Source: Megalopta genalis
Taxonomy: Eukaryota > Arthropoda > Insecta > Hymenoptera > Halictidae
Reading direction: 5' to 3'
Length of the DNA stretch: 64,000 bases
Assembly (NCBI RefSeq): GCF_051020955.1
Contig: NC_135013.1
Location: forward strand, 29,777,302 to 29,841,301
The notes under the pieces: model-generated
What the model saw: only the letters and a program-made list of their open reading frames with translations
Told to the model about the DNA's origin: nothing
The model's database searches: none
In this document: positions 44,479 through 56,092 of the stretch, piece by piece
How the letters are laid out: every line of letters begins with the position of its first letter
Position numbering within the stretch: the stretch's first letter is position 1
Made by a program: the position numbers and the translations under genes

Positions 44479-46254
44479 ATTCGCCCAATACAATCGCAAA
44501 CGTAATATAAAACTATAAAAAGTAGATAATTGTTCTACCATATTTTCTCATTTCGGTCGTCACAGGAGGGGTGCAAAAAATCACAAGTACCATAGCTTGT
44601 CGCGATCGCGAGGTCGAGGAGGGGTGAGTCGCCGTGTTAAGGCCGTGCTAAACAGCGAACGGTGGCGGCGGCGGGGTTGGGGCGGAATGTTTTCGCGCGG
44701 ATTTATTATCGGAACCGGTCGACGATTCTTCGGGTTTCATCGTTTTGTCGTTCATGCAATATTGATGAAGCCGGCGGACACGGGACCGGGGACCTGACCG
44801 AGGCTCGGTTGAGTAATACCGTGATTTCGAGCATCCCTTAACGCCGCTACAATATCGTTCGTTTAATGACTAATATAAATGCAAATGGTCGGGGGAGGGG
44901 AGAGGCCGGGGATCAAGTTCTGGAGGCGCGACGCGGGGATACTTAAGGCCACTGAGTAAGTAGCTCTCCTCTCTCCTCCAGCTGGATAACGGGGGATGCG
45001 CGCGTTTGAATATTCACGTATTTGAATAATCAATAATACGCGGAGACGTCGGCGCGGTGCTACGACCACGCTCCTCTCGGCTCCGCTCTGCTCGGCTCGG
45101 CTCGTCTCGAGCAGGACGAGCGAGCGACGCGGTCTCGTCGCGCGCGCGCGAATACGCGCTCACTCGCGGCTCGCCGCGACAGATTAATCTAAATGTAAAT
45201 GATCGGTAATGTCCGCGTAAAATTTCAAATTACACGTCTCTCGTATTCGGTGTACGTGGGCTAAACCGGCCCTGGGACCTTTATGTCGTTCGCGTACACA
45301 CGTGCTTTGAATTATCGTCATCGCGAGCACGTGCTCGAAATTGGATCGGCCGCCACCGGTCGCTACGCTTCGAAATTGCCGCCGGCTCCCTGGCAAGATA
45401 TTGCACCCCTTCCGGCCACGCGACGCGGCGTCGCGGCGCTACACGCCGCCGGAAAACCGACCGAATTTTCCGCAGCCACGAAAACGGCGCGATCGTTTGC
45501 TCGCGCCGAATGTTACCGGTACCGCTGATACGCATCGCGATGTCTGAGAGTTTTTTATTTTATTCGGGCTCGATGGAACGTGACGGCGATACGGAGGGAA
45601 TCTCGATTTTCAGGGCCGTGGCCTTCGACCCTTATCGCACAGGTTGGATGTCGCTGAAAAGGAGGAACTTTTTTGTGGGAATGTTACAGACGTGTTTTTG
45701 CTTAATGGTCAGACTTTTATTATTTACTATACTTAATAAAGATATACTTAATAAAGTATACTTCAATAAAGAAGCGTACCTTAAAAATTTCGCCTAAAAA
45801 TATTTGTGTAATATCAGGAACTGTGAGAGAAACAATCAGAAACTAGTTATTTTGACTGCTTTTTGATAGTTCTAGTGTTTAGGTGCTAGTGATTGCGGAT
45901 CTTTATGCAAAATAAAAACGATCTGCATCGATTCTGAAAAACAGAGAAACCATATGGAAACTTCCTTGCTTCTTAAATAATTCCAATAATGATCGATTTA
46001 ATTCAACACCCACAAATTTTCGTCTAGTCTTCTCATTGTCTCGAATTACACCTTCCAATTTTTACCATAAATGCATCAAAACCGCAGTCTAATTTTTAGG
46101 TACACTTCTTTATTGAAGTATACATTGTAATATAATAAATCGTACGAAGTTTAAATAAATTCAGTCTTGACATAAAATGTTAAATACCTTCGTTCTTTCA
46201 TATCTTGTATATTTATTTTTATCATAAATACTGTACAAGCGAACGATACATTTG
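44479..46254. other. Unassigned sequence with a CpG-rich core
   Basis: GC-rich from 44590 to 45560, including repeated GCTCGGCTC words and a GCTCGTC/GACGAGC hairpin near 45102-45124, and a CG-dinucleotide run at 45139-45150. An octamer ATGCAAAT is at 44879-44886. Overlapping frames on both strands at 45281-45547 show no known motif. It has the look of an insect promoter region but no exon is identifiable. From 45690 the sequence is AT-rich. Confidence 0.4.
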
Positions 46255-46396
46255 TTATTATTACATTATTATATTATTATTAGTATTATTATATTATTAT
46301 ATTATTATATTATTATATTATTATTATTATTATATTATTATATTATCATTATTATTATTATTATATTACTATATTATTATATATATTATATATGCA
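46255..46396. repeat. (ATT)n microsatellite
   Basis: ATTATTATATTATT units, almost pure, with few interruptions. Confidence 0.95.
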
Positions 46397-47515
46397 ACAA
46401 CGGCTACATAGAATTATTGCAGGCATTGTATAATCTTTTTACTTTTGACAATTATAAGATTATTATCGAGAATATTATTCTCGAATTATCATCTAGAATA
46501 GTGAAAGAATATTTTGAAATTCTTGCAATATTCGTTTTCGTCGCGAATGCTATTTATATAAACGCTATATTAGCGAACATTTAATACATAAGATTATTAA
46601 TAGCGTCGTACAATTATTAACTTATGTAATCATAGCACATTCCACATTTATGTAATACAAGAAAGCATTCTTATTACTAAGAACTGGACCGAGATAAACA
46701 GCTGTGTTACAATCTCCTAATCGAGAGAACGAAACAATTTGTCTCTCTTTTGTACCTCAAATAAATTCCCTGGAGAATTTTATATTCGTGGCTTACAATG
46801 TTATTAATAGCGCAATTATCGGCCCATAAATGAATACATTATAATCGACTGATAAGATTCACTGCGCGGAATGTTCCAGAACACATGAACCCATTAAAAA
46901 GGTTCAGCAACGTGGATATTTCGAAACTAATACGCGACCATTAAAATTCCTACGAATGGTCATGCTATTACGCGCGTAACTGTAAACAAATTTGTAGATG
47001 TTACCTTGGGGCGCATAAGTACCAAGTACATCCATTAAACGGCGAAGACAATGTGTAAAAAAAATGAGACAATAGAGTTCCCACATAATAGCAGCGGCAA
47101 TTATCTTAAAAGATATCTAACGAAGATCCTTTTAATCTTCTTTACGATCGTTTTTTTTCTTCCTCTCTCTCGTTCATTAACGCGCGGTATATCGTAAAAT
47201 CGTGCTCCTAAATATTTCGTGAGAACGTTATTATTTGTATCGGTAAACGTGTTCCGATAACATTAAACGCAGGCTTTATCGGTCCATCTCTGTTAATTCT
47301 CTGCGATTCGAACGTTTTTTTTCACGAATGCGCAAAATTTATACAACGCGAGCGAATTGCGAACAAATTCGCGATCTTAGACAATCTTAAGTTTATTCCA
47401 ACAAATAACGTCTTCGATTAGGATGAAGATAACAACGGAGCAACATTGTTTGCTAAACATTAAATAAATCAAAGGGTTAATCAAAGGGTTATCAATCGAA
47501 GCGAATCAATTTTTC
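46397..47515. other. Unassigned sequence
   Basis: AT-rich, short frames. At 47472-47492 AATCAAAGGGTTA is repeated directly (ATCAAAGGGTTAATCAAAGG), resembling the right end of TTAA elements, next to locus 2 of the 34-bp minisatellite. Confidence 0.45.
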
Positions 47516-47520
47516 GTAAG

Positions 47521-47975
47521 CTTCTGCAATGATTTTCATACGATTTAACCCTTTGGTGCACACAGAATTTCAGGAAACAAAATAGGCCCACGTTGCACAG
47601 AAATTTGGTTGCGTTTTAAATTATACAAAATTGGTATATATTTATTAACAAAGGAATCACGTAATATAATATGATATGATATTCATACATAAATATAATA
47701 TATAATAATATAATATTCATATATAAATATAATATATAATAATATAATATTCATATATAAATATAATATAAATATAATAATATAATATTCATATATAAAT
47801 ATAATATAATTATAATAATATAATATTCATATATAAATATAATATAAATATAATAATATAATATTCAAATATAAATATAATATAAATATAATAATACAAT
47901 ATTTATATATAAATATAATATAAATATAATAATACAATATTTATATATAAATATAATATATAATAATAAATAAAA
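47521..47975. repeat. 34-bp minisatellite, locus 2 (related TTAA element)
   Basis: ATGATTTTCATACGATTTAA followed by CCCTTTGGTGCACA starts here and matches 43915-43950, including about 17 bases left of the TTAA. It continues GTTGCGTTTTAAATTATACA, AAATTGGTATATATTTATTA, ACAAAGGAATCACG and then a 34-bp array drifting to 31-32-bp units (ATATAAATATAATAATATAA). No right TTAA end is visible. Confidence 0.85.
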
Positions 47976-49682
47976 AAAATAAATTCTGCAATGGTTATTT
48001 TAATAGAAGAAATTTATAATAGAATTTATAACAGAAAAATTTGCATCACGCCGAACTTACGAACCAAGATCGACGAAGAAAGGAAAAATGTTGTTCGATC
48101 TATTCGGATCGAAGCGATCCAGGAATCGCGAGGACTCGGTCGATAACGGAACGCAAAATCCTGCCGGATTTGATTACAGCTGAAAATGTTCCGAGACAAT
48201 AAGAGCGCGCCGGATTCATTTCGAAGTTGATAAAACGCGAACGATAAAAGCAGCGTAACGATTTCGATGGACGCGAGATCGACGGTCCGATCGCGCGTGA
48301 ATGACGGCCGATACGGAGCAACGATTTCGAGAATTCGTCTCGTTCTACGTACCGATTAGATAACGCACGCTTCCACGCGCGGAACAATAAACCTATAAAC
48401 GGCTGTACACGGTCGTTAATAAAGGTCCAATTGATTTATGCAAGGACAGGCGGTTCGTTTACGACGGTTGTAAATATAGCGGTCGCGGGCGCAATTATAA
48501 TTGTCCACGGACGATTTAAAGAAGTACGGGGGAACGGATGGGAAATCAAAGCAAAGGTTGCGAAGGATGTCTCGCGTGCTCGGAATAGGGAATGCGGAGC
48601 TTTGCACTCGAATCGAACCACCATTATTCTCCCACTCCCCCACCCCGAACAGAGGGTGCAGTGATTCGTGTCGTTCCGGCCATAAACCATCCTGTCGGGA
48701 ACGGTGTGAATCATTTAAGGTGCGTACGCCGTTGAACTTTAATCAATTCAATCGTTTTCGCCCTTTCTTTTCTTTTTTTTTGTTACTCGCGCGCTGAATG
48801 CTCTTTCTCTCTCTCTCTCTCTCATTTTTCTTTTCGACGTTGTTGCCGTTTTAATGTATTCTGTTGTGATTATGGTCGTGATTTTTCAATCTTTCTGGAA
48901 GACAATCTGTTCTCATTTTTTTTAAGTAAAAATTCAGGAGTCTTTTCTTTATATGATTTAGTTTAGATAATTTTCGTATGTGGAAGTTCGATTATTTTGG
49001 ACAAAAGAGTATATTCGAGTCGAAGAAAAAAGGGGTAATTTTTATTAACGCGTTGTAAAGAGTGTGGACCGCGGATTTTATGCGGTTACGAGAAAAATAA
49101 ACAGGTTAAATATAACAGAATAATTGATAAATATTGGTACAACCTATTGAAATTATTATCAAAATTATTATCGTTATTGTCATACCTAATGACTCGACCT
49201 CGAGTGACCTTAAATTTTTAATAAATTTTGACCCCGAGCATAGAAACGAAACGTGAAATTACATCTTCTCCAATACACTGACAAGAATTATTTTACAATT
49301 GCTTACAATTCTTTACGAATTTCTTTAAGAATCGTTACACATAGAATATGACTGGTATCAAAAGAAACGTGTACGATGCAAAAATTAGTTCTTTTTCTCA
49401 AGGTTTTTTTTCGGAGTCATCGACGTTGATTTGCATACGAGTACACGTTTCTTTCTTCTTTTTTTTTATCGTATCGTGTAGCCGACGTTAAAATACATTC
49501 AGACGTGTATAACGACTTGACCTCAAAGCGACCTTCCGCTGCAAACGATGCAACACGAGAAATATGCACTTATATGCAAATCAACGTCGATGACTTTGAA
49601 AAGTCCGAAGAAAGTAGCCTTGAAAGGAAAATACTTTATGCGTCGTATGAATACGAATGTTGATACGAATGAAATACCATAT
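47976..49682. other. Unassigned sequence with a short (CT)n
   Basis: CpG-rich at 48070-48720, with overlapping frames on both strands at 48416-48797 (maximum 98 codons). (CT)n lies at 48801-48823. T-rich afterwards. No gene recognised. Confidence 0.4.
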
Positions 49683-49960
49683 AGAATATTTTTCGCAACA
49701 TCATTGTTGGAGGAGATATATTCCGATGGCTGATTTTAGGCGAAACATTCTGTGCGTCAAATATAGTACAAAAAAGTGCTATTGTTCTATTATCGGAATT
49801 AATGCGAACGTGTTCCGATTACAGAATATTTTTCGCAACATCATTGTTGGAGGAGATATATTCCGATGGCTGATTTTAGGCGAAACATTCTGTGCGTCAA
49901 ATATAGTACAAAAAAGTGCTATTGTTCTATTATCGGAACGTATTCGCATTAATTCCGATG
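49683..49960. repeat. Two-copy 115-bp duplication, 141-bp spacing, with inverted spacers
   Basis: AGAATATTTTTCGCAACATC at 49683 recurs at 49824, and both copies run without visible change to TGTTCTATTATCGGAA. The 14 bases after copy 1 (TTAATGCGAACGTG) and after copy 2 (CGTATTCGCATTAA) are approximately inverse to each other and both are enclosed by CGGAA and TTCCG. The 174-codon frame through the region follows from the duplication. Confidence 0.93.
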
Positions 49961-50250
49961 ATCGAGGTTCGATTTTCGTGGTATCGAACAGCAAAGCAAG
50001 TCTGCTCGCGAACGAAGAACGGAAAGCCGCGAGGAAAGTACGCTCCCGCGAGCGTTCATTTTGGGATCGAAGGTCTTCTATGGTGTATCGAGCGCCGAGC
50101 TACGGGGCTCTCGCCATAAATTCCGCGACGCATCCTCGGTTCTTTTCTCCATCGTCGACCTCCCGTCGAACTTCGGGATGACCCACGGCCTGCGAAACCT
50201 GGGTGGGTAAAGCACGTGTATCGAGAACGATCTCCAGCTCTCCCATCCCC
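49961..50250. other. Unassigned short CpG-rich stretch
   Basis: No recognisable content; ends at the pyrimidine tract. Confidence 0.4.
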
Positions 50251-50252
50251 TT

Positions 50253-50292
<40 letters not shown>

Positions 50293-50520
50293 TTCTCTCT
50301 TTTGCTCTCTCTCTCTTTTGCTCTCTCTCTCTTTCTCTCTTTTGCTCTCTCTCTTTCTCTCTTTTGCTCTCTCTCTCTCTTTCTCTCTTTTGCTCTCTCT
50401 CTTTCTCTCTTTTGCTCTCTCTCTCTCTCTTTTGCTCTCTCTCTTTCTCTCTTTTGCTCTCCCTCTCTCTTTTGCTCTCTCTCTCTCGCTCTGTCTCCCT
50501 CTTTCTCTTGTTTTCTTTAG
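50251..50520. repeat. Polypyrimidine (CT)n/(CTCTCTTTTG) tract
   Basis: CTCTCTCT runs alternate with TTTCTCTCTTTTG at roughly 17- to 30-base spacing (for example 50300, 50318, 50342, 50364, 50390). Pyrimidines fill the plus strand apart from single G's. Frames over it on both strands are artefacts. Confidence 0.97.
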
Positions 50521-51019
50521 GGCTCCCTCCCGCTGCTCCGTCAATCTGAAAGATCGCGGGGGTGGAGGACGAAGGGCGAGCCTAAACGCGTAGGCACCGC
50601 GTGGGCCGCCCTCCGAGGGTTCGATAACCGAAGATTCGGCCGCGAAATTACCGAAATTGCGGCTCCGACCGGGCCCAGTGTACTTGACCTCCTGTGGCCC
50701 CGGGCCCTGCACCCAGGGTGCCTTAACCTGAAGAGTTTACGGGCTTACCGTGGGATACGTTCCGGCCGCCGAATCCGCCGCGGACGCTCACCTGGGATGA
50801 AGCCGTAAGAGGACAGGTACCACGAATTGTTCTCTGAACGATTGCATTGTTCTCGATTGAGACACTCGGCCGCCGCTCGTGTCCCGCCGCATTTCGCTCG
50901 ATTTTGCTGCAATTTGTATGCAGTCCCCACGCGATTCACCTGGCCGAAGGATTTCGAGATGCTTTATTGAGAGTCCGACGTTTCTCGATCGTTCAGGGAC
51001 CCGTCCGATGTGATGTCGA
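50521..51019. other. Unassigned CpG-rich sequence
   Basis: Only short overlapping frames. No recognisable content. Confidence 0.4.
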
Positions 51020-51021
51020 TA

Positions 51022-51238
51022 CAATAATGTCTCTCTAATTGACTCTCAGAATGTCCACAAAAATGGACAATTTTGGAAGAGGATATACGATTGTTCGAGC
51101 CTTGTAGCTCGTTTCTTTTATGGTTATCGATTGTCAACAACTATAAAAGCGAGCTGCGAGGCTCCAATAATCGTATCTCCTCTTCCCTGAATTCCATTTT
51201 TGTGGACAATCTGAGGGATAATTAGGGAGACATTATTG
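51022..51238. mobile_element. Palindromic TA-type MITE copy
   Basis: TA flanks at 51020-51021 and 51239-51240. It starts CAATAATGTCTCTCTAATTG and ends GGGAGACATTATTG. The hairpin arms carry CACAAAAATGGACAATTTTG, TTGTTCGAGCCTTGTAGCTCG and the inverse GAGCTGCGAGGCTCCAATAATCG. The loop is TTATCGATTGTCAACAACTA. Very close to the 27847 copy. Confidence 0.95.
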
Positions 51239-51683
51239 TACTTCGCTGTGTTTAATGTAACTGTTTATTGAGCGGATTTTTTTGGGAGAATTATAACTGA
51301 CCTTTTGCACGTGGATGATCTCTTAGGGATCGAGGTTACCGATTGTTATGGTACTTACGAGATTAAAATAGAATTGTTATTTTGGTATCGTTTCGTGTTT
51401 TATTCGAAGCGTTGGGTTTAGACAAACGAGGATAAAGGAAAGGATTCTTTTCTTTGTCTAAAAGAAGGATTAAAAGCAGGCCAATATTCATTCTTGCTAA
51501 TACGTATGCACTTCTCGATACAGTTTATTGATTCGCAGATCCTGTAAATGCATGAAAATCCATTTTCTAAAATATATTGTATAATATTTAATAAATAAAT
51601 ATATTATATAACATTTAATAAATAGATTCAATAATAAATTAATTAAAAAAATTAATTGAAAATAAGTCAATTTAAAAATAATA
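51239..51683. other. Unassigned AT-rich sequence
   Basis: No long frame. Degenerate TTTAATAAATA words appear from 51585 on. Confidence 0.4.
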
Positions 51684-51766
51684 AAGAAATTTAAATATAA
51701 TTTAATAAATATTTATATATATATACAAAATATATAAATATTTATTAAATTATATTTAAATTTCTT
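51684..51766. repeat. Perfect 37-bp hairpin, 9-base loop
   Basis: The arm 51684-51720 (starts AAGAAATTTAAATATAATTT) is the exact reverse complement of 51730-51766 (ends ATATTTAAATTTCTT). The loop is ATATACAAA. It is AT-rich, yet 37 of 37 matches including the G/C pair AAGAAA/TTTCTT is more than composition would give. Confidence 0.92.
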
Positions 51767-53908
51767 AATATATATAAATTAAAATTAAAATTCAACAACT
51801 CCTTACAAACAGAAAACTTACATTCTGCTAGAAAAAGGAACGCGTTGCAGCTGTTGCACGTTGTCCAATTCGAGCAACGCTCGCAACCAGACTCGAAGCA
51901 AGTGATCGAATAAAGATGTATGTACTTCGTAGTTCGATGGCACCGATTAACTAAACGCGGCGGCTGGAACATTCCCGGAATTCAGTGGCTGAAAATCCAC
52001 GAGAATCGCGTAACAAAAGAAAAGAAAAAATAATGAAAAGAAAGATAGTAAAAATCGTCGGCGATCGGCGGGCACCGTAAGCCACCGAGAACAACATTCC
52101 AACCGCAAAGAGGATTCAGTAGAGCAACGATAACATCCCGAAACGTATGCGCCACCGTGCACGAAAGAACTTAATGACTATCGTTAAATGTAATGATCCC
52201 TGCCATCCCGCTGTGACCAGGTAAATAGTTGGCCGACCATTGAGCCTGGCCCACGTGGGAGGGGAGGGGGGAGGGGAGAGAAATATTCCATATCGCGAGA
52301 ACAGATCTAGGGTGAAGTTTATTCGCGGCGAGATATTTTTGCGGAGCAAGTATCAGAAATGGTACAAATTGGACGTTCGACGAATAATGCGTCTCGATTA
52401 GTTTATTCGCGTCCCGCGGGACCCTTATACGGAACAGCCGGACGGGCCGTGTTTATTTTATCGCGGCGAAGACAAATGGAACCTTTGAATATATTTATAT
52501 TCAATTTTCCGGAGCAACTTTGTTCCAGTCGGTGATTCACGGAACGATCGTGCCTGAGATACGACGATTGTCCGGTGTCGCCGCGCTTATGACAATCACC
52601 GCGCTCTACATAATTATTAAACGATCGCGTTCGTATCGTCTCGTGGATTTTTACCCGTCGAAGTGTCGTCGCCGTGCGCGGAAAGCGGAGAGATTTGTCG
52701 CGGCCGGTTTTGCTACTTGTTGGAGAAGAGAACGCGAAATTTGTTCACCCCGAGAAGCAGCGAACAGACGTAAAAAAAATTGATTTCGAGTAAGATCGTT
52801 CATTCTGCATCCGATTTTACAAGTAACAATGTTCTCATTATTTTACAGAATAACGTTCCCTGACCAAGAACCGTCGCCATTTAATTTCTCGGGAGCTCTG
52901 ATTGAACTTCTAAAAATCAAGATTCTAAAATAGAAAGTAAACAATATGAAGAAAATATTGAACGAATGATCTTTCTATCGTCGTTTATTTTCCACTTAGA
53001 TATCACTTTTGTCATGCTTGCGAATAAGATAACACTTCGATATTAACGAATCGCCTTCTTCGCCGAGCTCGGCAAATTGCTTCGTAAAAATTTGTATTCG
53101 CACGAACATCCGCGGCTCGTAATAAACATTCGGCCGGCAATTATGGCAGACAAGGGTACCGAGCTATTAAATTACGCTCGTTGAAAGGGATCAGTTCGCT
53201 GGGCCACGGAAGAAGCAAGTTCCAGACGCGGCGCGGGCACCGAAATACTTCGGAGGCCGCACCCTCGTTTAATAGATTTCGTTAACAGTCGAACCATTAA
53301 ACGATAATGGCCGGGGTAGTCCCGCTGAGAATGGAATAATGTACCGGCTGCTCTGTTGCCGACTGAATTAGAAGAAAGGGAACGACGGCGGGCCACCGTC
53401 GGAAACGGGAGATTCGGGCGAAAACCAGTCAGAAAATCCGGCGGTCTCATTGCTGGAAGATATTTATCGCGCGGATGCTTCCTCAGCAGAATTTCTGTGG
53501 AAGCATGAACGATGACGTGCTTCTACGAACTTTCGCTTTAACGAGAATGAAACTTGCTTTACTGGATTTATCACTTTTGGACACTCGTGACGCGGCACGA
53601 GATTAATCAAGTTCGATGTAACAAGACTTCTTGGCTGCAGTCGACGTCCAGCAGTCTATACTAATGTACAGTTAGATACTATGATACGATATGAGTAAGA
53701 TAATTATCGATTGAATTATGAACGAAATTACAACTTATCGTAAAGGGGAGTATTTTCATTTAGACGCGCGATTGCAGCGCAATTTGATAAACAATTTCGA
53801 GAAAACGATCGATCTCGGCGATCCAATATTTTTTTCCAGGCGTATTTGTTATATTTATTTATTATCAATTTTGGTAGCCTAGTTAGCTCTTAGACATTCC
53901 GAAAATTA
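51767..53908. other. Unassigned sequence
   Basis: Mostly CpG-containing unique DNA with short frames, including 52520-52783 (87 codons) and 53172-53450 minus (92 codons). A G-rich GGGGAGGGGGGAGGGGAG run sits at 52260-52278. No gene or element ends recognised. Confidence 0.4.
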
Positions 53909-54075
53909 TAGTAAGTTCTCCCTAATTTTCCTTCAGCTTCTAGAGACACATTTTTATAGTTTCCGATCGTCAAGAATTATAAAAACGTCTCGCGAGGCTC
54001 GAATAATCGCATCTCATCTTCCCAAATTGTCCATTTTTGTTTACAAGCTGCCGGAAAGTTCGGGAGAATTTATCG
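53909..54075. mobile_element. Palindromic TA-type MITE copy, shortened
   Basis: It starts TAGTAAGTTCTCCCTAATTT and ends GGGAGAATTTATCG before TA. The left inner arm is deleted (CTAGAGACACATTTTTATAG replaces it). The right arm GTCTCGCGAGGCTCGAATAATCG, CTTCCCAAATTGTCCATTTTTG is complete. Confidence 0.88.
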
Positions 54076-54971
54076 TATTAATTACCATATCAGATTACAC
54101 ACAGTTTCCCGCGACATAACTTATGCATTGTATTATTAACTCGCACAATCGTCCAGCAAATATCTCGTAAAAATGTGTGCCACCGCTTCGAACGCGCGAT
54201 AAATAAACGTGAAAAATTTCGAAAGCAGGTTCGCTCTTCTCCTTGAAAAAAAAGAAGAAAAATCCTCGAATATCCCTTCGAGAACGCAGATCCGAGAGAA
54301 CATTTTCTAACGGAATCCTCCGCGGCGTTCTTCCATTCGATCTGAATCTCCATCGAGGTTACACCGCGGCGAGCCAACTTTTCATAAATAAACAAGCAGT
54401 CCTCGCAGTCTCGGCGCAAAGAGATCCCGGAAAAATCTCCGAGAATTTTTCCAATTAAGAGAACCGAGATGCTCCACGGACAGGCATTTCATGAATAAGA
54501 CAGTGGCACGTAAAGGCCGAACGCGTAACGCGAATTACATCACCGTGCAATCTCGTTTGATACGACACGTCCGTGCACACGCACTTCCTGCTGAGAAGCC
54601 GCGGGGCGAGGGGGGAACGAAGACGATAATTCGCCGCGGTCGCTCCGTCGACGAATTAGGCGGACAGCAGGTTCAGCGATGCTCATCGACCGCTTAATTA
54701 ACATATCCTATTCACGGCGACAGGTTTCGGAAATGTTACGATAGGTCAAACATCCTGTTGGTGGTTAACGACGCATTCCGATTCCGTTAGAAGAATACTA
54801 AAACGTTGTCTTGCCGAGGAGGAAAACGGTTTACGGGACCGCTTTTTTCCGCGTCGGCATTTAAATACAAAAGAATCCGCGCGCCCGGCGAGTTATGGAT
54901 CTGCGGCGGGATCGATCTCTCTCGCGTCGCGATTTCCGATCAAGCGATCCCCGTCGTTCGCCGTTTTACGC
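54076..54971. other. Unassigned sequence
   Basis: CpG-rich, frames on both strands up to 109 codons (minus 54090-54419). Nothing recognised. Confidence 0.4.
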
Positions 54972-54975
54972 TTAA

Positions 54976-55216
54976 CACGTTCCGTGCCGAGCTTTTTTTA
55001 CTCGAATCTTCACACTTTGATATTTTACTAAAACTTGATGTATTACGTGCAATTATTAATTCTCGTACACATAACAACGTAACAAAAACTTATCAACGCC
55101 CATTCTTGCGGTGGAAATTGATTCTTCGGTTCTAAATTTCTTGTAAACAATTTGTTCAGTTCACTAAGTAAACATGCAAGCGTGTACCATCGATGGTACA
55201 CGTGGCACGGAACGTG
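54976..55216 (+). mobile_element. TTAA-flanked MITE, 241 bp, copy 1
   Basis: TTAA flanks it at 54972-54975 and 55217-55220. Inverted ends are CACGTTCCGTGCC and GGCACGGAACGTG, a perfect 13-bp match. Next to the right end lies the perfect 20-bp palindrome GTGTACCATCGATGGTACAC. It matches the reverse complement of 61727-61967 with two visible substitutions in 241 bases. TTAA duplication implies a piggyBac-type mobiliser. The open frame across it is part of both copies but encodes nothing known. Confidence 0.95.
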
Positions 55217-55329
55217 TTAATCAGCCTCGCGCCGCGAATCGTTCTGCGACGGTTTCGGTTTTCATCCGATCGATGGTCATTGTGGAACGCTTTCGTACGC
55301 GCTGAGCTATGGGAATATAACTAATTCTT

Positions 55330-55549
55330 GCTAATTGACGCTCGCATTGTACAGTAATTTCTTCCTGATTCGCGCTCGGCGCAAAAATGGACGATTTGGG
55401 AGGAGGAGATGCGATTATTCGAGGTTTTTATAGCTACCGATTGTCGACAACTATGAAAACGAGTCGCGAGGCTCGAATGATCGTGTCCCCTCTTCCCAAA
55501 TTGTCCGCTTTTGCGAACAATCTGAGCGTCAATTAGGGAGAATTTACTG
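55330..55549. mobile_element. Palindromic TA-type MITE copy inserted in another copy's remnant
   Basis: CTAATTGACGCTCGCATTGTA at 55331-55351 is a left-arm scrap of one copy. Immediately after its TA, CAGTAATTTCTTCCTGATTC at 55352 begins a second copy, which ends AATTAGGGAGAATTTACTG at 55549. Arms CGCAAAAATGGACGATTTGG and AAATTGTCCGCTTTTGCGAA are inverted. The left arm has lost the GAGCC...GGCTCG part. Confidence 0.88.
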
Positions 55550-56025
55550 CATGCTGCTAAAAAAATTATACCACAGACTTTTTCATAAATATTGGTCAAC
55601 TTTGACCGAGAATAACTCCGCGAAAAATCGTCATAGGATGATGATTCTTTTTTTAAATTAAAGCTTGAAACCTCTACTTAAAAAGTGATCTTTCTATATT
55701 TTAAGACAGATGCTTCCTGCTCTCCGTAATCTTTTAAATCCGAGACCATATTTGCCACACCGAAAATTGCCAAGTTTGACGAAATGCACAGACCTTGCAA
55801 AATTTTTCTCGAAAATGCCGCTTGTAGTGAAACAAAGTTCAATCCTTTCTCTTTAGTTTAAAAAAAAAGAAACTCGGCTGCGATTTTTTTTCGCAAAGTT
55901 ACGGTACTTTAAAGTTACCCTGTTTCGATATACTAAAATATATTGATATCTTGATATTAGGTATGACATTATATCAGTGTTTATTGTAGACTCAGGAATC
56001 AAGATAATTAAGGGACACCCTGTAT
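55550..56025. other. Unassigned sequence ending in a TA-element terminus
   Basis: AAGGGACACCCTGTA at 56008-56022 is the inverse of the CAGGGTGTCCC-type start of Tc1/mariner-like MITEs such as 8385-8783. The body (ACTTTGACCGAGAATAACTC and following) differs from that family. The left end is not recognised, so this is probably a right-end remnant of a different element. Confidence 0.5.
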
Positions 56026-56090
56026 ATCTCCTTCTCCCGAATTGTCCATTTTTGTGCACAATTTGAGCGTAAATTAGGGAGAATTTGCTA
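56026..56090. mobile_element. Palindromic TA-type MITE, right-arm remnant
   Basis: TCTCCTTCTCCCGAATTGTCC, ATTTTTGTGCACAATTTGAG and ATTAGGGAGAATTTGCTATA match the right arm. The left arm is missing; the terminus at 56022 abuts instead. Confidence 0.8.
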
Positions 56091-56092
56091 TA

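Noticed and set aside
50056..50712. 218-codon minus-strand frame with K/E/R repeats, coiled-coil-like
   Set aside because: It derives from the (CT)n tract and the opposite strand is open as well.
54806..55135. Identical 53-residue peptides encoded at 54976 and 61727, at first suggestive of a conserved small protein
   Set aside because: The identity comes from two near-identical TTAA MITEs and there is no start codon common to both.
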